DNA of 64,000 nt from Hymenobacter sp. APR13 (GTDB taxonomy: Bacteria > Bacteroidota > Bacteroidia > Cytophagales > Hymenobacteraceae), in assembly GCF_000737515.1 (NCBI RefSeq), contig NZ_CP006587.1:310001-374000 (forward strand), read 5' to 3'. Numbering within the stretch: position 1 is the stretch's first letter; each line of letters begins with the position of its first letter. The position numbers and the translations under genes were made by a program. This document shows positions 8,324 through 16,692 of this stretch, one piece after another. The notes beneath the pieces are model-generated. The model worked only from the letters and a program-made list of their open reading frames with translations, was not told the origin of the DNA and ran no database searches.

Positions 8324-9391
8324 GTGCTCCATCGACTTCTCGCACTCGCCACGCTTAGCCTGGCCCTGTTGGCCGCCTGCTCCGGCCCCGCCCCTACCGA
8401 AACCGGCGCACCGGAAACGCCCAGCCTCAGCAGCTACTTCCCGGCTCCCGATACCACGCAGCTGCAGACCGGCGGCGTGCAGATGGTGGCCATCAACACG
8501 CCCAAGGGCAAGTTCAACGTCTGGACCAAGCGCATCGGCAACAACCCGCGCCTGAAGCTGCTGCTGCTCAATGGCGGGCCGGGCGCCACGCACGAGTACT
8601 TTGAGTGCATGGAGAGCTTTCTGCCCCGCGAGGGCGTGGAAATCATCTACTACGACCAGCTCGGCTGCGGCAACTCCGACAACCCCAAAGACACCAGCAT
8701 GTGGAGTTTGCCGCGCTACGTGGAGGAAGTAGAGCAGGTGCGCCAGGCCCTGAAGCTGGATAGCAGCAACTTCGTGCTGCTGGGCCACAGCTGGGGTGGC
8801 ATTCTGGCCGCCGAATACGCCCTCAAGTACCAGCAGCACCTCAAGGGCCTCGTCATTTCCAACATGATGATGAGCGTGCCCGACTACGGCAAGTACGCCG
8901 AGCAGGTGCTGGCCCCGCAGTTCAAGCCCGAGGTGCTCAAGGAAATCCGGGCCATTGAGGCGCGCAAGGACTTCCAGAACCCGCGCTACATGGAGCTGCT
9001 GCTGCCCAACTTCTACGCCGAGCACGTCCTGCGCCGCCCGCCGGCCGAGTGGCCCGAGCCGGTGAACCGCTCCTTCGCCAAAATGAATCAGTCCTTGTAC
9101 GTGACCATGCAGGGGCCGAGCGAGTTTGGCGTATCGGGCAGGCTGCTGAACTGGAACCGCGTACCTGACCTGCCCAAGCTGCGCGTGCCGGTGCTCAGCA
9201 TCGGCGGCAAGTACGACACCATGGACCCCGAGCACATGCGCATGGTGGCCCAAAAGGTGCAGCACGGCACCGCCCTCATCTGCCCCAACGGCTCGCACAT
9301 GAGCTTCTACGACGACCAGCCCACCTACATGCGCGGCCTGATCCGGTGGCTGAAAGGAGTGGACCGGGGCGAGAAAACGGTGAAGCTGTAG
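8324..9391 (+). CDS. Alpha/beta-hydrolase lipoprotein, proline iminopeptidase-like
   Basis: A 355-residue protein starting at the GTG at 8324 (VLHRLLALATLSLALLAAC), which supplies a lipoprotein signal with lipobox LLAAC; no ATG fits this N-terminus. The catalytic domain has the oxyanion segment LNGGPGATHEYF, YYDQLGCGNSD, and the nucleophile motif GHSWGG with Ser156. A late acid lies near GGKYDTMDPEH and the His is in PNGSHMSFYDD. This arrangement is that of prolyl aminopeptidase (S33) and related tripeptide-releasing enzymes. It is likely anchored in the cell envelope, trimming peptides; substrate specificity is inferred only from family resemblance. Confidence 0.85.
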   Translation: MLHRLLALATLSLALLAACSGPAPTETGAPETPSLSSYFPAPDTTQLQTGGVQMVAINTPKGKFNVWTKRIGNNPRLKLLLLNGGPGATHEYFECMESFLPREGVEIIYYDQLGCGNSDNPKDTSMWSLPRYVEEVEQVRQALKLDSSNFVLLGHSWGGILAAEYALKYQQHLKGLVISNMMMSVPDYGKYAEQVLAPQFKPEVLKEIRAIEARKDFQNPRYMELLLPNFYAEHVLRRPPAEWPEPVNRSFAKMNQSLYVTMQGPSEFGVSGRLLNWNRVPDLPKLRVPVLSIGGKYDTMDPEHMRMVAQKVQHGTALICPNGSHMSFYDDQPTYMRGLIRWLKGVDRGEKTVKL

Positions 9392-9481
9392 GCTTGTAGC
9401 TTAACCACCTGTCATCCTTCGCAAACTTAGGTGACAGGCAATTGGGCTGTTTAAGTTGCTGTCAAACGCTAATAGCACGGG

Positions 9482-9575
9482 GTAGAGACGCAATATTTTG
9501 CGTCTCATCGTTGAACAACTGGTCCCAAGGCCAGCAATTTCAGCAACGACGAGACGCAAAATATTGCGTCTCTAC
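9482..9575. repeat. Repeat family A, copy 1: nested palindrome (GAGACGCAA type)
   Basis: Arms of 32 bases at 9482-9513 and 9544-9575 are complementary with one mismatch. Each arm is itself a palindrome (GAGACGCAA - TATT - TTGCGTCTC), so the unit can form a cruciform. A short CTGG/CCAG hairpin lies in the 30-base loop. Related copies occur at 15096-15122 and 17331-17588. No open frame lies inside; the structure resembles a MITE or REP-like element. Confidence 0.8.
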
Positions 9576-9626
9576 ATCGTCTACTTCTAACTTAAACAGT
9601 CGCTTAGTACATAGCACACTGCCCCC

Positions 9627-9983
9627 ATGACCTTTCCCTACCGCCCCCTCTTCCTCCTCTACGCCGATACGGCCAGCATCTTTGAAATCAAGCGGCTGGA
9701 TGTGCAGAGCGACAACCCCGGCGACGTGTACTTCTGGCTGTATTTCGACCGCGCCAGCCGCCAGCTCCGCCACCTCACCTTCGTGGCTATGCACGCCGAC
9801 GGCGACGAGCAGCAGCGCGAGTTTGCGCAGGGCCAGTTGCGGTTTAGCACCACCACGGGCACCTACACGCCTGCTGACGCCGGCCCGGCGCTGGCCCTGC
9901 AACCGGTAGTGCCGCCTGCGTTGCCCGCTGAGCTGGAAGCGGCCTTGTTTGCGCTTTTCCGGGAAACCCGGCCCGCGGAGTAA
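9627..9983 (+). CDS. Hypothetical protein, 118 residues
   Basis: Begins MTFPYRPLFLLYADTASIF and contains a beta-rich core (IKRLDVQSDNPGDVYFWLYFDRASRQLRHL style alternation) with a proline-rich stretch and an acidic C-terminus. There is no signal peptide or membrane segment. I recognise no family. It is flanked on the left by a family A repeat and on the right by a hairpin that overlaps the promoter of the next gene. Coding status is supported by length, a sensible N-terminus and codon use like that of its neighbours. Confidence 0.6.
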   Translation: MTFPYRPLFLLYADTASIFEIKRLDVQSDNPGDVYFWLYFDRASRQLRHLTFVAMHADGDEQQREFAQGQLRFSTTTGTYTPADAGPALALQPVVPPALPAELEAALFALFRETRPAE

Positions 9984-10004
9984 GGCCGCCGCCGCGCTAT
10001 ACCG

Positions 10005-10012
10005 TATCTTTG
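10005..10012 (+). promoter_or_regulatory. -7 promoter box for rluF
   Basis: TATCTTTG matches the Bacteroidota TAnnTTTG -7 consensus exactly. It lies 95 bases upstream of the rluF ATG and directly abuts the left arm of the following hairpin (10013-10045). No clear -33 element was seen. Confidence 0.65.
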
Positions 10013-10051
10013 CAGGCTGCCGACCCTTCCGGGGCCGGCAGCCTGTTTTTT
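10013..10051 (+). terminator. Hairpin plus T-run overlapping the rluF promoter
   Basis: CAGGCTGCCG (10013-10022) pairs perfectly with CGGCAGCCTG (10036-10045), followed by seven T. It looks like a classical intrinsic terminator for the upstream gene, yet its left arm begins at the base after the TATCTTTG box, so the next transcript would start inside it. Confidence 0.75.
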
Positions 10052-10106
10052 TACCCGCCTGCCCAAGTGCCTATGCACCCAGCTCCAGGCCCTACGCACT
10101 ACCCCC

Positions 10107-11225
10107 ATGGCGACCCGTCTCAATAAATACATCAGTGAAAGCGGCGTGTGCTCCCGGCGCGAAGCCGACCGCCACATCGAGCAGGGCAACGTGCTGGTGA
10201 ACGGCAAGCGCGCCCACATCGGCGACCAAGTGACCACCAAGGACCGCGTAGTGGTCAACGGCATTGCCATCGAGCCGCGGGCCGAGGAAGACGCCGTGTA
10301 CATTGCCTACAACAAGCCGCCGGGCATCGTCACGACCACCGACACGAGCGTGCGCGACAACATCATCCGCGACATCAAGCACTCGGTGCGCATCTTCCCC
10401 ATCGGCCGCCTCGATAAGGAGTCGCAGGGCCTGATTCTGCTCACCAGCAACGGCGACATCGTCAACAAAATTCTGCGGGCCGGCAACCAGCACGAGAAGG
10501 AATACATTGTGATGGTCGACAAGCCCATCAACGACCAGTTCATCGACGCCATGGCCCACGGCGTACCCATTTTGGGCGTGATGACACAGAAATGCAAGGT
10601 CACGAAGGAAACGCCATACATCTTCCGCATCACGCTCATCCAGGGCATGAACCGCCAGATCCGGCGCATGTGCGAGCATTTCGGCTACGAAGTGGTGCAG
10701 CTGGAGCGCATCCGGGTGATGAACATCAACGTGAAGGGCCTGGGCCCCGGCGAGTGGCGCGAGCTGACGGAAAAGGAGCTGAAGGTGCTGTTTGAGATGA
10801 TCGAGCACTCCAGCGGCACCGACGACGGCTCGGTACCGCGCCGCCGCAAAACCGTTTCCACCGCCGACAACTGGGCCGACCGGCCGTCGCGCAAAACCTC
10901 GCGCCCCGGCACCGGCCTGCCCAAAACCGTCATCCGCACCCCCGCCGGCCTCCCCGACGACGCGGCCCCGCGCAAGTCCAAAGCAGCCCCGGCCGGTGCC
11001 TGGGTGGAGAAACCCAGCGCGGGCCGCAAGCCCCGGCCAGCCGGCCCCGGCAAGGGCCTAGCCACGGCCGGCCGGACCGCCGGCTCAGGCCGCCCCTCGG
11101 GCAAGGCCGGCACCCGGCCAGGCCGCCCGGCCGGCCCCGGCAAGAGTGCCGCCAGTGGCCCGCCCACGGGCAAACCCTCCAGCCGCGGCTCCCGCGGCGC
11201 CAGCCGCCCCGGCAAGCGCCGCTAA
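10107..11225 (+). CDS. rluF: RluF-type 23S rRNA pseudouridine synthase with basic C-terminal tail
   Basis: 372 residues. An N-terminal S4 RNA-binding domain (about 1-60, [19 protein letters not shown]) is followed by an RsuA-type pseudouridine synthase domain (about 65-235) with the catalytic motif [14 protein letters not shown], Asp103, and [17 protein letters not shown]. The spelling matches RluF (pseudouridine 2604 of 23S rRNA) more than RsuA or RluB, so that assignment is likely but not certain. From about residue 237 a low-complexity tail rich in Gly, Pro, Arg, Lys and Ser follows (about 135 residues), probably disordered RNA-binding sequence. Such tails are common in Bacteroidota homologues and absent from the shorter E. 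coli enzymes. Confidence 0.9.
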   Translation: MATRLNKYISESGVCSRREADRHIEQGNVLVNGKRAHIGDQVTTKDRVVVNGIAIEPRAEEDAVYIAYNKPPGIVTTTDTSVRDNIIRDIKHSVRIFPIGRLDKESQGLILLTSNGDIVNKILRAGNQHEKEYIVMVDKPINDQFIDAMAHGVPILGVMTQKCKVTKETPYIFRITLIQGMNRQIRRMCEHFGYEVVQLERIRVMNINVKGLGPGEWRELTEKELKVLFEMIEHSSGTDDGSVPRRRKTVSTADNWADRPSRKTSRPGTGLPKTVIRTPAGLPDDAAPRKSKAAPAGAWVEKPSAGRKPRPAGPGKGLATAGRTAGSGRPSGKAGTRPGRPAGPGKSAASGPPTGKPSSRGSRGASRPGKRR

Positions 11226-11605
11226 GCGCCTAGCTTCCCGGGCCAGTACGGCTCCTGTTCTCCGAACGGCCTGCTCCGAAACGAGCAGGCCGTTTGTGTT
11301 TCTATCGGTGGCCTACGTGGGTGAAATCGAAAAGTAAAAAGTCTGATTTCGGCAGATTTTCGCAGGATAATTTCACGCTGACTAGTTGAATATTGATTGG
11401 CGCATCGGTGTCAAATCCACTGATAAACGCCATTTAACGCCCCTGGTGATAAGGAGGCAGCGAGGACTTTCGCTCTCTCCGGGTGTGCTTTGTAAAGTCT
11501 GATCATCGAAAAATATGCGTAGTGTATTCCATGCGTAACCGTCTATGTTTGAGGCGTCGGGGAGTTACCCCGGTTTTGTCTTCCTTTTTCAGCTACCTGA
11601 TTGCC
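11226..11605. other. Intergenic region with terminator, otherwise empty
   Basis: About 380 bases between rluF and the yiaA-like gene. A hairpin terminator lies at 11265-11294. The rest is moderately AT-rich. An open frame upstream of the yiaA ATG exists but is not conserved-looking. No convincing -7 box was found. Confidence 0.5.
11265..11300 (+). terminator. rluF terminator
   Basis: AACGGCCTGCTC (11265-11276) pairs perfectly with GAGCAGGCCGTT (11283-11294), followed by a T-rich stretch (TGTGTTTC). It lies 40 bases after the rluF stop. Confidence 0.8.
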
Positions 11606-12028
11606 ATGAACACCTCCAAACCTTCCAACGCCTTTATTGCCGCTTCCTGGTTTGCTTTGCTGGCCGGGATGGCTGCCTTCATCATCGGCCTCTGGAACGC
11701 CCAGATGGCGCTCAACGAAAAAGGCTACTACTTCACGGTGCTGATGTACGGGCTATTTTCGGGTATCTCGCTGCAGAAGTCGGTGCGCGACCAGCTGGAG
11801 GGTATTCCCGTGACGGGCATCTACTACGGGCTGAGCTGGTTTTCCACCATTCTGGCCATCGGGCTGCTCACGGTGGGTTTGTGGAACGCCACACTGCTGC
11901 TGAGCGAAAAAGGCTTCTACGCCATGGCCTTCCTGCTGAGCCTGTTCGGTGCCATTGCAGTACAAAAGAACACCCGCGACGCCAAAACCACTGCCGCCCC
12001 GGAGCCGGAATCAACGTTTCATAACTAG
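11606..12028 (+). CDS. yiaA: YiaA-like inner membrane protein
   Basis: A 140-residue protein made of two similar halves, each with two membrane helices ended by a conserved loop: GLWNAQMALNEKGYY with LQKSVRDQLEGIP, and GLWNATLLLSEKGFY with VQKNTRD. This is the YiaA/YiaB two-helix family, inner-membrane proteins of unknown function. I chose the ATG at 11606 (MNTSKPSNAF) because it directly precedes the first helix; the longer frame adds a cationic, Cys-containing stretch not typical of the family. Followed immediately by a family B palindrome. Confidence 0.85.
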   Translation: MNTSKPSNAFIAASWFALLAGMAAFIIGLWNAQMALNEKGYYFTVLMYGLFSGISLQKSVRDQLEGIPVTGIYYGLSWFSTILAIGLLTVGLWNATLLLSEKGFYAMAFLLSLFGAIAVQKNTRDAKTTAAPEPESTFHN

Positions 12029-12037
12029 CCGCCAGCA

Positions 12038-12144
12038 GTAGCGCGAACTTTGTAGTTCGTGTCCCCGCGCCGTTCGAGTCGCGTCTCCGCGCCGCTCGAA
12101 CAGTTCCGACGGCGCGGGGACGCGAACTACAAAGTTCGCGCTAC
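12038..12144. repeat. Repeat family B, copy 1 (TAGCGCGAACTTTGTAG type)
   Basis: Arms of 36 bases at 12038-12073 and 12109-12144 pair with one mismatch; the loop is about 35 bases. The arm begins GTAGCGCGAACTTTGTAG and ends in CCCCGCGCCGT. It fills the space between yiaA (stop at 12028) and the acetyltransferase start at 12153. Further copies are at 15128-15200 and 20260-20356. Confidence 0.85.
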
Positions 12145-12152
12145 TTTTAACC

Positions 12153-12698
12153 ATGAGTCTGACCCCGAAACAACAGATGCTGGCCGGCGAGCCGTACTTC
12201 GCCAACGACCCCGAGCTGGTAGCTGAGCGCCGACACGCCAAGCAGCTCTGCCACCGCTACAACCAGGAGCCTGTGGACCTCAACCGGCAGGTGCTGGCCG
12301 AGCTGCTGGGCCGGGAAACCGACGCCCACATCGAGGCCCCTTTCCGCTGCGACTACGGCTACAACATCCAATTGGGCCGGAATTTCTACGCCAACTACAA
12401 CTTCACGGTCCTCGACTGCGCCCCGGTCACCATCGGCGACAACGTGTTTGTGGCACCCAACGTGGTGCTGAGCACGGCCGGCCACCCGGTGGAGGTAGAA
12501 CCCCGCGTGGCGGGCTGGGAATTTGCAAAGCCCATCCATATCGGCGACAATGTGTGGCTGGGCGCGGGCGTGCTGGTATTACCGGGCGTGACGATTGGCG
12601 CGGGCACGACCATCGGGGCCGGCAGCGTGGTTACGCGCGACATTCCGGCTGGTGTGGTGGCCGTGGGCAACCCCTGCCGGGTAATTCGGATGCTGTAA
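12153..12698 (+). CDS. Sugar O-acetyltransferase (maltose/galactoside acetyltransferase family)
   Basis: A 181-residue left-handed beta-helix acetyltransferase. It begins with the family's N-terminal helical segment ([26 protein letters not shown]), then [21 protein letters not shown], and the catalytic His in STAGHPV. Hexapeptide repeats follow ([40 protein letters not shown]). It transfers acetyl from acetyl-CoA to a sugar hydroxyl in the cytoplasm. Maa, LacA and NodL cannot be told apart by sequence alone. The start lies eight bases after a family B palindrome. Confidence 0.9.
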   Translation: MSLTPKQQMLAGEPYFANDPELVAERRHAKQLCHRYNQEPVDLNRQVLAELLGRETDAHIEAPFRCDYGYNIQLGRNFYANYNFTVLDCAPVTIGDNVFVAPNVVLSTAGHPVEVEPRVAGWEFAKPIHIGDNVWLGAGVLVLPGVTIGAGTTIGAGSVVTRDIPAGVVAVGNPCRVIRML

Positions 12699-12723
12699 CT
12701 GCCCGACAAATCCGCTTCTCCTG

Positions 12724-12731
12724 TATCTTGC
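12724..12731 (+). promoter_or_regulatory. Probable -7 promoter box for bioB
   Basis: TATCTTGC fits the TAnnTTTG -7 pattern with one difference. It is 87 bases upstream of the bioB ATG and abuts a GC-rich hairpin, CGGGCCGC (12731-12738) pairing with GCGGCCCG (12756-12763), as seen at rluF and bioA. Confidence 0.5.
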
Positions 12732-12817
12732 GGGCCGCTGGCAGCTTTGGCTCCGGCGGCCCGCCCCGTTTGGCCCCGTTGCCACGCGACTATCAACCAC
12801 CGAAACGCATCCCACCC

Positions 12818-13825
12818 ATGACGCTCCGTACCGACTGGACTCTCGACGAAGTACACGCTATTTACAACCAGCCCGTGCTGGAACTGGTCACCCAGGCCGC
12901 CGCCATCCACGCCCAGACGCAGGCCACCGGCGAAGTGCAGGTGTGCACCCTGCTGAGCGTGAAAACCGGCGGCTGCCCCGAGGACTGCGCCTACTGCCCC
13001 CAGGCCGCCCGCTACCACACCGGCGTACAGGCCCACAAACTGCTGCCCGACGCCGAAGTGCTGGCCTCGGCCCAGCGCGCCAAAGACTCGGGTTCCACCC
13101 GCTTCTGCATGGGTGCCGCCTGGCGCGAAATCCGCGACAACAAGGACTTTGACCGCGTGCTGGGCATGGTGGAGCAGGTGAACGGCCTGGGCCTGGAGGT
13201 GTGCTGCACGCTGGGCATGCTGAACGAGTACCAGGCCGAGCGCCTCAAGCAGGCCGGCCTCTATGCCTACAACCATAACCTCGACACCAGCCGCGAGAAG
13301 TACGACGACATCATCACGACCCGCACCTACGACGACCGGCTGAACACGCTGGAGCACGTGCGCAAAGCCGGTATTTCGGTGTGCTCGGGCGGTATCATCG
13401 GCTTGGGCGAAACCGACGAGGACCGCATTGCCATGCTGCACACGCTGGCCACCCTGCCCGCCCACCCCGAATCGGTGCCCGTAAACGCCCTAGTGCCCGT
13501 GGAAGGCACGCCCCTGGCCGACCAGCCCCGCGTGAGTGTGTGGGAAATGCTGCGCATGATTGCCACGGCCCGCATCCTGATGCCGCACACCATGGTGCGC
13601 CTCTCGGCCGGCCGCCAGGAAATGCCCGTGACGGAGCAGGCCCTCTGCTTCCTGGCTGGCGCCAACTCCATCTTCTCGGGTGAGAAGCTGCTGACCACGC
13701 CTAACCCCGATTTCGACGCCGACAAGCAGATGTTCGCCCTGCTCGGCCTCAAGCCCCGCAAGTCGTTCAAAGACGTGCCCGAGGGCGCTACGGTGCTTGG
13801 CCGCACGGCGGCAGTAGAGGCGTAA
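12818..13825 (+). CDS. bioB: Biotin synthase
   Basis: 335-residue radical-SAM enzyme that inserts sulfur into dethiobiotin to form biotin. The [4Fe-4S] cysteines are in [12 protein letters not shown] (Cys53, Cys57, Cys60). Other BioB motifs are [49 protein letters not shown] [29 protein letters not shown] and [20 protein letters not shown]. The ATG at 12818 matches the family N-terminus; the longer frame upstream overlaps the previous gene and is not needed. First gene of the biotin locus, with its own promoter box. Confidence 0.97.
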   Translation: MTLRTDWTLDEVHAIYNQPVLELVTQAAAIHAQTQATGEVQVCTLLSVKTGGCPEDCAYCPQAARYHTGVQAHKLLPDAEVLASAQRAKDSGSTRFCMGAAWREIRDNKDFDRVLGMVEQVNGLGLEVCCTLGMLNEYQAERLKQAGLYAYNHNLDTSREKYDDIITTRTYDDRLNTLEHVRKAGISVCSGGIIGLGETDEDRIAMLHTLATLPAHPESVPVNALVPVEGTPLADQPRVSVWEMLRMIATARILMPHTMVRLSAGRQEMPVTEQALCFLAGANSIFSGEKLLTTPNPDFDADKQMFALLGLKPRKSFKDVPEGATVLGRTAAVEA

Positions 13826-13850
13826 TCTGAGACGTACTCTTTAGTTCCGG

Positions 13851-13941
13851 CTGTCATCCTGAGCAAAGCGAAGGACCTTATTACGTTGTTACGTCCTTCG
13901 TTCCAGTGTAATAAGGTCCTTCGCTTTGCTCAGGATGACAG
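13851..13941. repeat. Repeat family C, TCATCCTGAGC variant, between bioB and bioF
   Basis: Perfect 34-base arms at 13851-13884 and 13908-13941 (start CTGTCATCCTGAGCAAAGCG) with a 23-base loop that itself contains GTCCTTCGTT, echoing the arm. It sits in the 134-base gap inside the biotin cluster. Similar TCAT(C/G)CTGAGC palindromes are scattered through many bacterial genomes; their origin is not established. Confidence 0.85.
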
Positions 13942-13959
13942 CTTTTTACCGGCTTCTCA

Positions 13960-15099
13960 ATGTCCTCTCCTCTCCACCAACGCCTGCAGGCCGAGCTGGC
14001 CCGCCGCGAAGCCGCCGGCACCCGCCGCCGCCTGCCTGCCCCGCCCGCGTCCGGCCTCGTCGATTTCAGCTCCAACGACTACCTGGGGCTGAGCCGGCAC
14101 CCGCAGGTACAAGCAGCGGTGCAGGCCGCCGCCCAGCTGCCCGCCGGCAGCACCGGCTCCCGCCTGCTCACCGGCAACTCCGCCGCGGCCGAAGCGCTGG
14201 AAACCACGCTGGCGCAGTTCCACGGGGCCGAGGCAGCGCTGCTGTTCAACTCCGGCTACGCGGCTAACATGGGCTTCTTCGCGGCCGTGCCCAAGCGTGG
14301 CGACACGATTCTCTACGACGACGCTTCCCACGCCTCCGTGAAGGACGGTATCCGCGGCTCCTTCGCCACTGCCTGGAGTTTCCGCCACAATGATGTAGCC
14401 GACCTGCGCCGCAAGCTGCTGCGCGCCACCGGCAGCGTATTCGTGGCTGTGGAGGCGTTGTATTCGATGGATGGTGACGTGGCCCCGCTGACCGAACTGG
14501 CGGAATTATGTCAGGAGCAGGGCCTGTATCTGGTGGTGGATGAGGCCCACACCAATGGCCTCTACGGCCCCCGGGGCGAAGGTCTAGTCACTGAATTGGG
14601 CCTTGAGGCCGACGTATTTGCCCGCATCCTCACCTTCGGCAAGGCCCTGGGCAGCCAGGGCGCGGCGGTAGCCGGACCGGCCGTGCTGCGCGACTATTTG
14701 CTGAGCTTCAGCCGGCCCTTCATCTACACCACCGCTTTGCCCCCGCTCACGGTAGCCGCCCTCACGGCGGCCTACGCCCTGCTGCCCCAACTCGGCCCGG
14801 AGCGCGCCCGGCTGTTTGCCCTCTCCGACTACCTGAAAGCCCGCCTGAACGCGGTGCCCGGCCTGCACGTCCCGGAAGCCAGTCACGTCATTCACCCCGT
14901 GTTCTTCACCAGCAACCCCGGCCCCGCCCACGTCCGCGCCGTGGCCGCCGCCATCCAGGCCGCCGGCTTCGACGTGCGCGCCATCGTCTCGCCGACGGTG
15001 CCGGTAGGCACCGAGCGGCTGCGGCTCATCATCCATTCGTATAATTCGGAAGCTGAAATTGACGGGTTGGCCGCTGTGCTGGCCGCAGGCACGGTGTAG
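13960..15099 (+). CDS. bioF: 8-amino-7-oxononanoate synthase
   Basis: 379-residue PLP-dependent alpha-oxoamine synthase that joins pimeloyl-thioester and alanine to give KAPA. Motifs: FSSNDYLGLSRHP, GSTGSRLLTGN, FNSGYAANMGF, YDDASHASVKDG, FRHND, VEALYSMDGD, VDEAHTNGLYG and the PLP lysine Lys228 in TFGKALGSQGAAVAG. The usual VDEAHATG reads VDEAHTNG here, a small variation. C-terminal motif SPTVPVGTERLRL is present. Its stop codon lies inside the start of a family A repeat. Confidence 0.95.
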   Translation: MSSPLHQRLQAELARREAAGTRRRLPAPPASGLVDFSSNDYLGLSRHPQVQAAVQAAAQLPAGSTGSRLLTGNSAAAEALETTLAQFHGAEAALLFNSGYAANMGFFAAVPKRGDTILYDDASHASVKDGIRGSFATAWSFRHNDVADLRRKLLRATGSVFVAVEALYSMDGDVAPLTELAELCQEQGLYLVVDEAHTNGLYGPRGEGLVTELGLEADVFARILTFGKALGSQGAAVAGPAVLRDYLLSFSRPFIYTTALPPLTVAALTAAYALLPQLGPERARLFALSDYLKARLNAVPGLHVPEASHVIHPVFFTSNPGPAHVRAVAAAIQAAGFDVRAIVSPTVPVGTERLRLIIHSYNSEAEIDGLAAVLAAGTV

Positions 15100-15122
15100 A
15101 GACGCATAGTTGCGTCTCGTCG
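15096..15122. repeat. Repeat family A, copy 2 (single arm)
   Basis: A single self-palindromic arm, GAGACGCA-TAG-TTGCGTCTC, preceded by GTA and followed by GTCG as in the other copies. The bioF stop codon (15097-15099) is part of the repeat. The second arm is missing; a family B copy begins six bases later. Confidence 0.65.
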
Positions 15123-15127
15123 GGGAT

Positions 15128-15200
15128 GTAGCGCGAACTTTGTAGTTCGCGTCCCCGCGCCGTTGCCGTTCTGGGGCGCGAACTACAAAGTTCGCGCTAC
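15128..15200. repeat. Repeat family B, copy 2
   Basis: 24-base perfect arms at 15128-15151 and 15177-15200 (GTAGCGCGAACTTTGTAG...). The inner sequence is shorter than in copies 1 and 3. Confidence 0.8.
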
Positions 15201-15243
15201 ATTCCGCACCGCAACGTCAGTCACTGCCGTGCCGACGACAACC

Positions 15244-15281
15244 GCTCCATAGCCTAGGGTTTCAACCCTGGGCTATGGAGC
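15244..15281. repeat. Small hairpin upstream of the methyltransferase
   Basis: GCTCCATAGCCTAGGGT (15244-15260) pairs with ACCCTGGGCTATGGAGC (15265-15281), one mismatch, four-base loop TTCA. No T-run follows, so it is more likely another repeat-type palindrome or a 5' leader hairpin than a terminator. Confidence 0.6.
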
Positions 15282-15326
15282 AGGAGAAATGCTAACAACC
15301 CGTTCATCACCACCCCCCAACCGCTT

Positions 15327-16115
15327 ATGAACGACCAGGAAGTAGGTGAATTCTGGAACCGCAACGCTCCGGCTTGGACGACCCTGGCCCGCGCCGGCTA
15401 CGATGTGTACCGCAACCACCTGAACACGCCCGCTTTCTTCGCCTGGCTGCCCCCGGTGGCCGGCCTGGCGGGCCTCGACATCGGCTGCGGCGAGGGGTAC
15501 AACACGCGCCTGCTGGCCCAACAAGGCGCTCACGTCACGGCCCTCGACATTGCGCCGGTGTTCGTGGCGGCGGCGCAGCAAACCGAGGACGCCGAGCCGC
15601 TGGGCATCCGGTACCTGGTGGGCAGCGCCGCCGCGTTGCCGTTTGCGGCCGAAACGTTTGATTTCGCCACTTCCTTTATGTGTTTGATGGACGTGCCCGA
15701 CCCGGCATTGGCTTTGCGCGAAGCCTTCCGGGTGTTACGGCCGGGTGGGTTTCTGCAGTTTTCCATCAGTCACCCCTGCTTCACCACGCCCCACCGCCGC
15801 AACCTGCGCGACGCCCAGGGCCGACCCTACGCCGTGGAGGTGGGCGGCTATTTCGACTACCAGCACGGCCAGCCCGAGGAGTGGATGTTTCACGCCGCTC
15901 CGCCCCAGGAACAGGCCCGCCACACCCCATTCCGGGTGCCAGTATTCAACCTGACAATAAGCCAGTGGGTGGCCGCCGTGGTAGCGGCGGGCTTCGTGCT
16001 GGAAGGAGTACAGGAGCCCTGCCCCACCGAGGAACAGATGGCGGTGCACCCGTTTCTGCGCAAGGCCCTCGTGGTGCCGTACTTTCTGCACCTGCGCTGC
16101 CGCAAGCCACTGTAG
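15327..16115 (+). CDS. Class I SAM-dependent methyltransferase
   Basis: 262 residues. The SAM-binding motif LDIGCGEGYNTRLLAQQG is followed by VTALDIAP (acidic residue for ribose), VGSAAALPFAAETFDFAT, FRVLRPGGFLQFSISHPCF and a C-terminal cap. This is the UbiE/Methyltransf_11 class; the substrate is a small molecule or thioester that cannot be read from sequence. Its place between bioF and bioD makes a role like BioC (malonyl-ACP O-methyltransferase) possible. It is not a close BioC look-alike, so I keep the general name. Confidence 0.85.
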   Translation: MNDQEVGEFWNRNAPAWTTLARAGYDVYRNHLNTPAFFAWLPPVAGLAGLDIGCGEGYNTRLLAQQGAHVTALDIAPVFVAAAQQTEDAEPLGIRYLVGSAAALPFAAETFDFATSFMCLMDVPDPALALREAFRVLRPGGFLQFSISHPCFTTPHRRNLRDAQGRPYAVEVGGYFDYQHGQPEEWMFHAAPPQEQARHTPFRVPVFNLTISQWVAAVVAAGFVLEGVQEPCPTEEQMAVHPFLRKALVVPYFLHLRCRKPL

Positions 16116-16241
16116 AGCTGTGCAAATTCGTTCTCTCGTCGAGCGAAACCCAGACTTGATGCACGGCCAGCAAGACGCCAATCTGCGCGTGTATATTGTG
16201 CTAACGGCATTTTTCAGACATAAACTCCTTAATAGGCATAC

Positions 16242-16652
16242 ATGAGACTCCGCTTTGTTTCCAGGTATTGGCTGGCCACGTTGCTCCTCGCCCCTAGCTT
16301 GTTAATGGGCTATGAATGGATGTTTGGCAAATTCGTAGGACAGGTCATGAGTTATCTGGAAATTCTGCCTGTGATACTGGTATTCTCATTTATTCTCTCA
16401 CTGCCAACTTTATTGCTATGCTACCTTACGTTGTTTGTCTTACTTAAAAAACAAGTTCATCAGCGCATTGCCAGATTGACCTTAATTGGCCTCACCGTCG
16501 GTGGCGTTGTTCTTACTATGCAGTCACTTGGTGGCAGTTTAGGTGTTGCTCTCATGTCTGCTTATTCTGCGGCGGCTATTTTATCAGGTGCATTCTTGAG
16601 TATGCGAACAGCTCACACTACCTCACCTGCCACCTCATCCTCCTCGCAGTAG
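16242..16652 (+). CDS. Small membrane protein of unknown function
   Basis: 136 residues with about four hydrophobic helices: YWLATLLLAPSLLMGYEW, EILPVILVFSFILSLP continuing LLLCYLTLFVLL, LTLIGLTVGGVVLT and LMSAYSAAAILSGAFL. A Ser/Thr-rich tail follows. No family was recognised. Base composition is noticeably lower in GC than the bio genes on either side, which suggests later insertion into the biotin locus. Confidence 0.65.
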   Translation: MRLRFVSRYWLATLLLAPSLLMGYEWMFGKFVGQVMSYLEILPVILVFSFILSLPTLLLCYLTLFVLLKKQVHQRIARLTLIGLTVGGVVLTMQSLGGSLGVALMSAYSAAAILSGAFLSMRTAHTTSPATSSSSQ

Positions 16653-16692
16653 TGCAAGGCGTTGGCGGCTACTTTCACCTTACTTCCCCCTT

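Noticed and set aside
12554-12817. N-terminal extension of bioB
   Set aside because: It overlaps the acetyltransferase gene in another frame and passes through the bioB promoter and hairpin.
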